From the NCBI GenBank assembly GCA_016765335.1, contig JAESQE010000629.1:1-5053 (forward strand): a stretch of 5,053 nt of DNA, in the 5' to 3' direction. This document shows positions 1-5,053 of this stretch, piece after piece; within the stretch, counting starts at the first letter, position 1; each line of letters begins with the position of its first letter. Source of the DNA: Planctomycetaceae bacterium. Lineage in GTDB: Bacteria; Planctomycetota; Planctomycetia; Planctomycetales; Planctomycetaceae. The position numbers and the translations under genes are program-made. The notes beneath the pieces were generated by a model. It searched no databases. It was not told where the DNA came from and worked only from the letters and a program-made list of their open reading frames with translations.

Positions 1-680
1 ATGGAATCGCTTTGTCCGTGCGCCCAATCGTAAATGGGATAGATGCACCACGCATCGCCGGTTCGATGATGTGTACTATGCATAATACGATACATGATCG
101 GATCTCGCATATTCATGTTGCCGGCTGCAAGATCATTCTTCGCGCGCAGTACATGTGACCCGTTGGGAAACTCGCCAGCTTTCATGCGTCGAAAAAGATC
201 CAGGTTTTCTTCAGCCGATCGTTCGCGATGTTCGCACGATGTTCCAGCTTGTGTAACGGTCCCACGGTGTGAGCGAATTTCTTCGAGCGAGCAGCTATCA
301 ATATACGCTTTACCTTGCTCGATCAGTTGCTCAGCCCACGCATACAGTTGATCGAAATAGTTACTTGTGTAGAGTTCTTCGCCCCACTCAAAACCGAGCC
401 AGCTGACATCTTCTTTGATCGAGTCAACGTACTCGGTCTCTTCTTTTGTGGGATTGGTATCATCAAAACGAAGATTGCATTTGCCGTTGAATTGCTGGGC
501 GATCCCAAAATTCAGACAGATACTTTTGGCGTGTCCGATATGCAAGTAGCCATTTGGCTCAGGAGGAAACCGAGTTTGGACTCGTCCGTCATGAGTACCA
601 GCTTCAATATCTTTTGAGACAATTTCCCGAATAAAATCGAGATGTTTTTCAGTGTTGTTTTCTTCTTGATCAGTCGTCAT
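1..680 (-). CDS. glnS: Glutaminyl-tRNA synthetase, N-terminal part (runs off the left edge)
   Basis: This gene charges tRNA(Gln) with glutamine in the cytoplasm, using ATP. My own translation from the ATG at 680 gives 226 codons with no stop, followed by two bases of the next codon, so the gene continues beyond position 1. Family GlnRS proteins are about 550 residues or longer, so less than half is visible. The class I signature [16 protein letters not shown] sits at residues 39-54, with HIGH at 47-50. It is followed by NLRFDDTNP near 69-77, RGTVTQAG near 139-146, LRAKNDLA near 178-185 and MRDPIMYRI at 191-199, all typical of bacterial and eukaryotic GlnRS and distinct from GluRS. The FPPEPNG and HIGH form, against APSPTG and HIGG in the neighbour, separates the two enzymes. 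The start is supported by a purine-rich ribosome binding site just upstream. It lies 204 bases downstream of gltX on the same strand, with a repeat element between them. No defect is visible in the part present. Confidence 0.96.
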   Translation of the reverse strand, partial: MTTDQEENNTEKHLDFIREIVSKDIEAGTHDGRVQTRFPPEPNGYLHIGHAKSICLNFGIAQQFNGKCNLRFDDTNPTKEETEYVDSIKEDVSWLGFEWGEELYTSNYFDQLYAWAEQLIEQGKAYIDSCSLEEIRSHRGTVTQAGTSCEHRERSAEENLDLFRRMKAGEFPNGSHVLRAKNDLAAGNMNMRDPIMYRIMHSTHHRTGDAWCIYPIYDWAHGQSDS

Positions 681-687
681 CTGACTA

Positions 688-697
688 TTCCTCACCT
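688..697 (-). promoter_or_regulatory. Ribosome binding site of glnS
   Basis: Read on the minus strand this is AGGTGAGGAA, ending 7 bases before the glnS ATG at 680. It contains AGGTGA and GAGG, both able to pair with the 3' end of 16S rRNA. It is the clearest Shine-Dalgarno sequence in the window and fixes the glnS start. I found no convincing -35/-10 pair in the 681-738 stretch upstream. Confidence 0.65.
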
Positions 698-738
698 GGA
701 TGGCTCGTTAATTCTTTGCGTGTTGATATATGTATTAC

Positions 739-867
739 TTAAGAGAACCTCTATTAATTGAATGCCAGAGGTTCTCGGATACAGTTTGGTTATAAAATAA
801 CAGTTCAAAACCCCCCTCTCACTCCCCCTTCGTATGGGGGAGAACCATTTAATAGAGGCTCCCCTGA
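739..867 (+). repeat. MITE-like repeat, copy A
   Basis: A 129 bp non-coding element fills most of the gap between gltX and glnS. Aligned with the reverse complement of 3483-3609 it matches over its whole length, at very roughly three quarters of positions. This includes an unbroken 18-base block GAACCTCTATTAATTGAA (745-762) and an unbroken 12-base block GGAGAACCATTT (839-850). The ends form an imperfect terminal inverted repeat (741-759 against 847-865, 15 of 19 matching, core CCTCTATTAA). Two internal hairpins are visible: GAGAACCTCT/AGAGGTTCTC (743-752 with 767-776, perfect 10 bp) and CTCCCCC/GGGGGAG (822-828 with 836-842, perfect 7 bp). The left end starts with TTAA; the right end has diverged to CTGA. 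There is no open reading frame in it, so it would have to be mobilised in trans. The outer edge is 17 bases past the gltX stop, so the second hairpin might also end gltX transcripts. Confidence 0.8.
822..842 (-). terminator. Possible gltX terminator hairpin inside repeat copy A
   Basis: A perfect 7 bp GC-rich stem (CTCCCCC with GGGGGAG, 7-base loop) lies about 43 bases beyond the gltX stop. On the minus strand it is followed by a G-run and then TTTT, not by an immediate T-tract, so it is not a textbook intrinsic terminator. The stem is less perfect in copy B. It may be only part of the repeat's own folding. Confidence 0.3.
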
Positions 868-884
868 AGCGTGTGTCTGTTTTG

Positions 885-2453
885 TTACTCTAAATTATGT
901 GCAATCGCGATGCGTATTCGCTTGATGCAACTTTCGGTGCCTAGAATTGCCATCGCATCGAACATGCCCACACCAGCACCTTTTCCTGTGACCGCAACTC
1001 GTAACGCGTGAATAATTTGTCCGATTTGAATTTCCTGTTTCTCTACAAAATCATGAACGACTTGATCGAAGTCCTCAGTAGATTCTGCCTGGCTGTTTTG
1101 TAGATGCTCAGCCAACGCGTCAAGTAGGGATTTGGCTTGTTCAGGTTTGACAATTCTCTTTTTGAAAGCTTTGGGATCGAATTCCAGTTCTTCATCTGCA
1201 ACAAAAAACTCATTGAATTTCAAGATGTCACTGAATAGCACAAAACGCTCACCGATCGCTGCAATAATTTGCTCAAGTTGATTGCTTTGTTCCTGTTCGT
1301 CATTGATTAACCCGGCTTGTTTCAAATACGGAATGCAACCGGCCTGTTTTTGCTCAGCGGAAAGTTCTCCCATCCAGTGTGCCTGGAAGCTGAGTAGCTT
1401 ATCGGGATCAAATCCAGCTGCTGATTTGATAACACGCTCAAGCGAAAAGTTCTTGGCAATCGTATCCAGGGACATAATTTCGGTTTGATCATCCAGCGAC
1501 CAGCCCAGTCGAGACAACGCGTTGAGAAGTCCGGCTGGCAGGTAACCGATTTTCTCGTAGTACTCGACCATCACCGGGTCGAGTTCTCCTGTGTTTTCCA
1601 GGTTGATTAACGGGAAGACGAAATCAGCTGCATCGAATAGTTTTTTGAACTGAGGGCTTTTTCGGTATTTGTCGAGTTTGCGTTTGCTTAGTTTTTCTTT
1701 GCCTCCCGGGGCTGCGACATACGGGATGTGTGCAAAAACCGGGCGTTCGTAACCCAAGGCATCGTAAAGCATCGCCTGAATCGGTGTATTGGAGAGATGT
1801 TCTTCTGCGCGGATGACATGCGAAATCTGCATCTTGGCATCATCAATCACACAAGCGAAATTATACAACGGTGTGCCGTCGCCTCGCATAATGACAGGAT
1901 CGGGCATTTGTGTGGGATCAAATTCCACGCGTCCACGCACTGCATCATCAATGACAATCTTTTCGTCTGTGTCCCGTGGGACAAGAAACCGTATGACGTA
2001 CTTATCACCATTCGAAATGCGACTTTGAATGTCTTCTTCAGAAAGGTGCTGATCGTTGCGGTTGTTCAGATAGTTTCTTTTTTCTTTCTCGGCAGATTCC
2101 CGTTCCGCTTTGGATTGCTCCGGGAGTGTGAAATCTCGGAAAGCTTTGCCTTGCTTGAGGAGTTCTTCACAGGCATGCGAATAAAGCTCGTCTCGTTGCG
2201 ATTGAAAGTAGGGGCCGAAATCGCCCTCAACTCCCGGTCCTTCGTCCCAATCTAACCCGAGCCAGCGAAATGATTGTAAAATCGGACGCAAAGCCTGGTC
2301 CATGTTGCGTGCTCGGTCCGTATCGTCAATTCGAAGCACAAAAACTCCGCCGTGGTGCTTGGCAAAAAGCCAGTTGAACAACGCAGTCCGCATTCCTCCA
2401 ATGTGCATATAGCCGGTAGGACTGGGAGCAAAACGGGTACGAATCGGTTTCAT
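885..2453 (-). CDS. gltX: Glutamyl-tRNA synthetase
   Basis: Attaches glutamate to tRNA(Glu) in the cytoplasm using ATP. The product is 522 residues from the ATG at 2453, slightly longer than the usual 465-500. The class I signature RFAPSPTGYMHIGG is at residues 7-20, followed by RTALFNW, LRIDDTDRAR, and the second catalytic loop KLSKR at 254-258 (a KMSKR variant common in GluRS). LSRLGWSLDD at 313-322 and the C-terminal HALRVAVTGKGAGVGMFDAMAILG region mark the anticodon-binding half. About 36 residues between KLSKR and the VEYYEKIGYLPAGLLN block look like an insertion relative to typical GluRS. The frame stays open upstream to a TTG at 2537, but the 28 extra residues precede the family's normal N terminus, so I chose the ATG at 2453. 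No Shine-Dalgarno sequence is apparent before it. The gene stands alone: a terminator precedes it and glnS follows after 204 bases. With glnS next door, this enzyme is presumably specific for tRNA(Glu), which is inference. Confidence 0.96.
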   Translation of the reverse strand: MKPIRTRFAPSPTGYMHIGGMRTALFNWLFAKHHGGVFVLRIDDTDRARNMDQALRPILQSFRWLGLDWDEGPGVEGDFGPYFQSQRDELYSHACEELLKQGKAFRDFTLPEQSKAERESAEKEKRNYLNNRNDQHLSEEDIQSRISNGDKYVIRFLVPRDTDEKIVIDDAVRGRVEFDPTQMPDPVIMRGDGTPLYNFACVIDDAKMQISHVIRAEEHLSNTPIQAMLYDALGYERPVFAHIPYVAAPGGKEKLSKRKLDKYRKSPQFKKLFDAADFVFPLINLENTGELDPVMVEYYEKIGYLPAGLLNALSRLGWSLDDQTEIMSLDTIAKNFSLERVIKSAAGFDPDKLLSFQAHWMGELSAEQKQAGCIPYLKQAGLINDEQEQSNQLEQIIAAIGERFVLFSDILKFNEFFVADEELEFDPKAFKKRIVKPEQAKSLLDALAEHLQNSQAESTEDFDQVVHDFVEKQEIQIGQIIHALRVAVTGKGAGVGMFDAMAILGTESCIKRIRIAIAHNLE

Positions 2454-2591
2454 GGTCGGAACTTGTCTGTATCGGGTTTCTGATAATTTCAGCTGGAGAG
2501 AATACCTCAAGGTGATTTGAGGGCATTTATAGTGCAAATGGCTTCAAATTTCTTGCGAAACGTAACAGCCAGCGGCTATTTCAGCAATAAA

Positions 2592-2613
2592 GAATCAGCA
2601 GCAGGGCTGATTC
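2592..2613 (-). terminator. Intrinsic terminator of the methyltransferase gene
   Basis: On the minus strand GAATCAGC, a 6-base loop and GCTGATTC form a perfect 8 bp stem starting 17 bases after the methyltransferase stop codon, followed directly by the T-rich TTTATT. Position, strand and tail all fit rho-independent termination. It separates this gene from gltX, so gltX probably has its own promoter in 2454-2591. There a TATAAA at 2528-2533 (minus strand) is a possible -10, but I see no good -35 partner. Confidence 0.65.
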
Positions 2614-2630
2614 CGGGGGATTCATGCGAA

Positions 2631-3344
2631 TTATCTGCCCTTGATGGCCCCAAAGGCAGCAAAACAGGAGTTTTTGTGCAGAATTTCGATATCTGCATAG
2701 CCTTGTTTTTGCAACAGTTGAAGTTGATACACCAGCGAACGCGGCGTGTCTTCTTTTTCGATATAACGAAAGACTTTATCTCGATAGCTCGTGTTGTCCA
2801 GCGATGTCAGATATTCCCCGTATTGTTTCCACATCAAATCTCCAACCGCAGGAGTAGAACTTTCAATCAGATCAAAAATCCAGAAGGAGCCACCCGGAGC
2901 AAGTGCACGGTATATCTTTTCAAAGACTTGTTCCCATTGCGATGTCGTTCTCAAATGATGAAGCACAGCAGCTGCATGAATGACATCAAACTGCTCTTCT
3001 CCTAAATCGATGTCTCGCAGGTCTGCTTGAATTGTTTGAATCGTTCCGGTGGTCAACGGAGTTAATCGCTCGACGGCTCGATTCAGCATTGGTAAAGAGA
3101 GATCGACAAGCGTAATGTTTAGATTGGGCAGGCTTTCCAGCTGTTTGACGCTGAAGTTTCCCGCCCCACAACCTAAGTCTAACATCCGCGTCGCATTCGG
3201 GGTGCTGCATGCAGCTGCTTGCGTGACTAGTTCAAGGGCAAGCGGAGCATCGACAGTTGCAGACTGCCCCGTTTCCAGATTCGAAAAGCGTTCGACATCT
3301 GCGTCAAAACGGTGTCGGATTTCTTCGATAGATGATTTTTTCAT
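2631..3344 (-). CDS. Class I SAM-dependent methyltransferase, substrate unknown
   Basis: A complete 237-residue soluble protein with the Rossmann-type methyltransferase fold. The SAM-binding motif I is MLDLGCGAGN at residues 54-63. An acidic residue after strand 2 (D81 in LVDLSLPML) should bind the SAM ribose. QADLRDI at 106-112 contributes the adenine-side acidic motif, FDVIHAAAVLHHLR (119-132) is the strand 4 region, and ALAPGGSFWIFDL (147-159) is the usual post-motif III block. The N terminus (residues 1-45, helical, rich in charged residues) and the C-terminal strand pair ending in FAAFGAIKGR complete a compact single domain. There is no signal peptide or membrane segment. The family includes enzymes acting on small molecules, tRNA and proteins; nothing here fixes the substrate, and I do not recognise a named gene. 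The ATG at 3344 is preceded only by a weak AGAAAG. It is flanked by repeat copy B upstream and a terminator downstream, so it is probably transcribed alone. Confidence 0.88.
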   Translation of the reverse strand: MKKSSIEEIRHRFDADVERFSNLETGQSATVDAPLALELVTQAAACSTPNATRMLDLGCGAGNFSVKQLESLPNLNITLVDLSLPMLNRAVERLTPLTTGTIQTIQADLRDIDLGEEQFDVIHAAAVLHHLRTTSQWEQVFEKIYRALAPGGSFWIFDLIESSTPAVGDLMWKQYGEYLTSLDNTSYRDKVFRYIEKEDTPRSLVYQLQLLQKQGYADIEILHKNSCFAAFGAIKGR

Positions 3345-3482
3345 CTACAGGCTTTCTATCAATATGATTCCTATTCATGCACTTTCATGAATTCTAGCCT
3401 GTTCCCGAGATCGAGGGAAATCCAAAGCATGTATTGTGCAGGCAATGCGTGTAAAACCTTGTTGTTATTCGGTCGTTTTTCA
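3345..3482. other. Intergenic leader of the methyltransferase gene, no gene seen
   Basis: This 138-base stretch should carry the promoter of the methyltransferase gene on the minus strand. A TTTACA at about 3450 and a TAGAAT near 3393-3398 resemble -35 and -10 hexamers, but they are not correctly spaced with respect to each other and neither has a good partner. A perfect 7 bp inverted repeat (ATTCATG 3373-3379 with CATGAAT 3386-3392, 6-base spacer) sits about 29-48 bases before the start codon; it might be an operator or leader hairpin, but one of this size is expected by chance in 5 kb. Confidence 0.3.
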
Positions 3483-3609
3483 TTAACGGAACCTCTGGAA
3501 ATGGTTCTCCTCCTTGGGAAGAGGGAGCTAGAGAGGGTTTTTCAATTACTTTTTATAATCAAACAGTCTTCAAGAAGCTCTGGAGTTCAATTAATAGAGG
3601 TTCCCTTAA
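3483..3609 (-). repeat. MITE-like repeat, copy B (inverted relative to copy A)
   Basis: A 127 bp element that matches copy A (739-867) when reverse complemented. Shared unbroken blocks lie at 3586-3603 (18 bases) and 3499-3510 (12 bases). Its ends are a terminal inverted repeat, TTAACGGAACCTCT at 3483-3496 against AGAGGTTCCCTTAA at 3596-3609, 13 of 14 matching, both carrying TTAA at the outer tip. This fits an element bounded by, or inserted into, TTAA. The internal hairpins of copy A are present but each has mismatches, so the copies have diverged for some time. It has no coding capacity. The stop codon TAA (3606-3608) of the c-di-GMP gene lies inside its terminal TTAA. Confidence 0.8.
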
Positions 3610-4208
3610 CAAAGAAAGTAAAAACTCATTTCATGAAGGGCTTTGCGAGCACGATACTGAAATATTTCGACACTACCGGGCTGACCAACCGGACTGATTT
3701 TGACTTTTAGTTTTTTGTTTTTTACATTTGAATTTGCCGGATTGATCGCGTCACTGGCATCAAGTTCAATTCGAATGGGTTGTCTTTGCTCTTTCTTTCC
3801 CCACTTGGAGAAAAAACTTTTTTGACCGACTTGAATGACAGCATAGCCTTCTTCAATGCTGATTAATTTCGCCTTTTGATCGTGCACGTAACCTTTGAGC
3901 TTCATGACGAGAATTTCCTTCTGTAACATCGCATTAATCTCAGCCGAGAAAGTGAAGTCCTCTTCCGCAATGTTTTGTACGGCTTGGTCGCTCATCTCCT
4001 GTCTTCGAAGCACAGAGGTTCGATTACGTCCTTCTTCTTTCGATTGATACAGGGCTTGATCAGACCTTTTTAAAATGTCTTCTAAGCAGTCACCGGTTTC
4101 AGATTCTGCGACTCCAAAAGAAGTCGTGATGGAAAGATTAGGTTCGCTTTCGAAAGTGAGTTTCGCGATTTCGAGCCGAAATCGTTCCGCCCGTCCAGCT
4201 GCCTGCAT
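3606..4208 (-). CDS. Downstream fragment: second half of GGDEF domain plus unassigned C-terminal domain
   Basis: The ATG at 4208 is an internal methionine of the reconstructed protein, 5 bases after the upstream stop and without a Shine-Dalgarno sequence, so independent translation is doubtful. Counting it as residue 1: ITTSFGVAESETG (27-39) and SDQALYQSKEEGRNR (49-63) are the standard closing motifs of GGDEF domains, which places residues 1-66 in that domain. Residues 67-94 form an acidic linker. Residues 95-200 have alternating hydrophobic strands (KLKGYVHDQKAKLISIEEGYAVIQVG), a basic loop (FFSKWGKKEQRQ) and a final helix ending YFLC. This could be a PilZ-like or other beta-barrel module, but the PilZ RxxxR and D/NxSxxG motifs are not seen, so I leave it unassigned. 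The fragment has lost the GGEEF catalytic motif, so it has no cyclase activity alone. Confidence 0.6.
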   Translation of the reverse strand: MQAAGRAERFRLEIAKLTFESEPNLSITTSFGVAESETGDCLEDILKRSDQALYQSKEEGRNRTSVLRRQEMSDQAVQNIAEEDFTFSAEINAMLQKEILVMKLKGYVHDQKAKLISIEEGYAVIQVGQKSFFSKWGKKEQRQPIRIELDASDAINPANSNVKNKKLKVKISPVGQPGSVEIFQYRARKALHEMSFYFLC

Positions 4209-4213
4209 CAGTT

Positions 4214-5053
4214 TTAGATCAGGGCAAATGATAACAAATTCTTCTCCGCATACCTTGCAACAAGTTCGCTGGAATAGGCTTCACGCTGAAGCAGTCGGGC
4301 CAGTTTGACCAAAACTTCATCGCCGACAGCATGTCCGTAAGTGTCATTAATGTTTTTGAAATGATCGATATCCAGATAAATGGCAGAGAAGATATTATTC
4401 TGATTGTCTCGTTCGAATCTCTCCATGACCGTTGTCAGTTGATTTTCCAATTCGCCCCGGTTTGCTATTCCTGTTAATGCATCCCGAGAAGCTTGTAATT
4501 CCAGCTCTCGGTATTGAGCGTTTCTTTGTTGGTTGCGATTTTTGAGTTTATAGAGTTCTGCAACACCTTGAAATTTGCATTTGAAATCTACCAGAGGCAG
4601 TGTTTGCAAGGCGACGTCGATCCACTTGCCGCTGCCGTTAGGCATGTTGACATTAATTGTTAAGGGCATCTTCGTCTTGCAAACTTGTTCCAACGGGGTG
4701 GCTCCCCTTGGAAAGAGTTTCTGATTAGAATCAGAAACCGGGAAATATTTCGATTCCCATTTTTTCAGTTGAGGGGCTTGGTCATCAATTCTAAATAGAT
4801 TCTGAGCTGTTCGGCTTAGTAATACAATTTCCTGATTGTCATCTACAATTAAGAATCCATCGAAAGAAGATTCTAGTGAATAGATATCAGAAAATACGCT
4901 GCATAATGCGGTAATCTCCGGCGATCCTTCAAGGTGGTTTTGTGCTTGCGATGCTGACTTTTCGTCAGATAATTCTCGTGTATGGGCAAGAACTTTGGGT
5001 TGAAGCCAGCGAGTTAATGCAGTCACAATGTTAGGGTCAAATTGTGTGCCTGC
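4214..5053 (-). CDS. Upstream fragment: PAS-like sensor and first half of GGDEF domain
   Basis: The frame is open through the right edge, so the GTG at 5026 is not a credible start; the nine residues before it, AGTQFDPNI, resemble the GTQFDPE closing motif of HD-GYP domains. Counting the codon at 5026 as residue 1: residues about 46-160 look like a PAS domain (GFLIVDDNQEIVLLS followed by TAQNLFRI, then a late GKWIDVALQTLP and FQGVAELY strand pair), and 160-180 is a charged helical linker typical of PAS-GGDEF junctions. GGDEF begins with RDALTGIANR (181-190). D219, N227 and D228 in DIDHFKNINDTYGH are the metal and nucleotide ligands expected of active cyclases. The inhibitory I-site RxxD is replaced by YSSE (251-254). 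After ARY the frame is lost and ends in 11 out-of-frame residues. No transmembrane segment is visible in this part. Confidence 0.75.
   Translation of the reverse strand, partial: AGTQFDPNIVTALTRWLQPKVLAHTRELSDEKSASQAQNHLEGSPEITALCSVFSDIYSLESSFDGFLIVDDNQEIVLLSRTAQNLFRIDDQAPQLKKWESKYFPVSDSNQKLFPRGATPLEQVCKTKMPLTINVNMPNGSGKWIDVALQTLPLVDFKCKFQGVAELYKLKNRNQQRNAQYRELELQASRDALTGIANRGELENQLTTVMERFERDNQNNIFSAIYLDIDHFKNINDTYGHAVGDEVLVKLARLLQREAYSSELVARYAEKNLLSFALI
4246..4249 (-). other. Frameshift site inside the GGEEF motif
   Basis: The minus strand reads TATGCGGAGAAGAATTT, where TATGGCGGAGAAGAATTT would encode YGGEEF. One G is missing next to position 4248/4249. Before this point the upper frame matches GGDEF proteins; after it only the shifted frame does. 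No other disruption is seen in either fragment. Confidence 0.85.

Larger units (their letters stand above)
3606..5053 (-). pseudogene. HD-GYP(?)-PAS-GGDEF c-di-GMP signalling protein, frameshifted and cut by the right edge
   Basis: One ancestral gene is read in two frames here. The upstream frame is open from the right edge (5053) to a stop at 4214-4216. The downstream frame is open from before 4249 to the stop at 3606-3608. Adding one G on the minus strand at about 4246-4249 joins them and restores ARYGGEEFVIICPD, the standard GGDEF active-site sequence, so the two parts belong together. Reconstructed order: probable HD-GYP end (5024-5053), PAS-like domain, short helical linker, GGDEF domain, then about 105 residues of an unassigned C-terminal domain. 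Such proteins make, and where HD-GYP is active also degrade, cyclic di-GMP. As written the gene cannot make an intact cyclase. A sequencing error, a real null mutation or a recoding event would each explain it; there is no long homopolymer or obvious slippery site at the spot. Confidence 0.8.

Noticed and set aside
315..617. Open frame of 100 codons on the plus strand
   Set aside because: It is antisense to glnS, whose minus-strand translation is an unmistakable GlnRS.
741..867. CRISPR array, tRNA or small structured RNA in the gltX-glnS gap
   Set aside because: There is no regular repeat-spacer pattern or cloverleaf; the structure is explained by the inverted repeat element also found at 3483-3609.
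1728..2255. Open frame of 175 codons on the plus strand opposite gltX
   Set aside because: It lies wholly antisense to a well-conserved gltX, has no recognisable motifs and an unlikely composition; it is a shadow of the real gene.
2517..3005. Open frame of 162 codons on the plus strand across the gltX upstream region and the methyltransferase
   Set aside because: It is mostly antisense to the methyltransferase, crosses its terminator, and shows no family features.
3373..3392. 7 bp inverted repeat ATTCATG/CATGAAT as an operator of the methyltransferase
   Set aside because: A stem of this length with a short spacer is expected a few times by chance in 5 kb, and no second copy supports it.
4206..4208. 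ATG at 4208 as the start of a separate gene
   Set aside because: The coding similarity to GGDEF continues upstream of it in the same frame to the frameshift, and no ribosome binding site precedes it.
5024..5026. GTG at 5026 as the start of the cyclase gene
   Set aside because: The frame is open to the window edge with HD-GYP-like residues before it, so it is an internal valine.

Overview
The window looks like a chromosomal housekeeping region of a bacterium of moderate GC content, most likely a planctomycete. This placement is inferred from the style of the proteins, namely a bacterial glutaminyl-tRNA synthetase beside a glutamyl-tRNA synthetase with an insertion after its KLSKR loop, and an HD-GYP/PAS/GGDEF type protein with an unfamiliar C-terminal domain. 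No rRNA or other marker is present to prove it. All recognisable genes lie on the minus strand and read right to left.

From right to left, in order of transcription: (1) 3606-5053 holds a cyclic-di-GMP signalling gene that enters from beyond the right edge. It has the tail of a probable HD-GYP phosphodiesterase domain, a PAS-like sensor, a GGDEF diguanylate cyclase domain and an unassigned C-terminal domain. A one-base deletion at about 4246-4249, inside the GGEEF active-site motif, breaks its frame. (2) 3483-3609 is copy B of a short repeat with inverted ends; its terminal TTAA overlaps the stop codon of the signalling gene. (3) 2631-3344 encodes a class I SAM-dependent methyltransferase, followed by a good intrinsic terminator at 2592-2613. 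(4) 885-2453 encodes glutamyl-tRNA synthetase (gltX). (5) 739-867 is copy A of the same repeat, in the opposite orientation, between gltX and the next gene. (6) 1-680 is the N-terminal 226 codons of glutaminyl-tRNA synthetase (glnS), which continues off the left edge.

The two synthetases supply Glu-tRNA and Gln-tRNA directly, so this organism has a direct route to Gln-tRNA instead of depending only on amidation of Glu-tRNA(Gln). The methyltransferase and the c-di-GMP gene have no evident functional link to them. The intergenic gaps (137 to 204 bases), the terminator and the repeats suggest mostly separate transcription units.

I see no CRISPR array, phage, toxin-antitoxin or defence system, tRNA or rRNA here. 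The two items most worth a second look are the previously unnamed (to me) 127-129 bp MITE-like repeat present twice in inverted orientation, and the frameshift exactly at the GGEEF catalytic motif.
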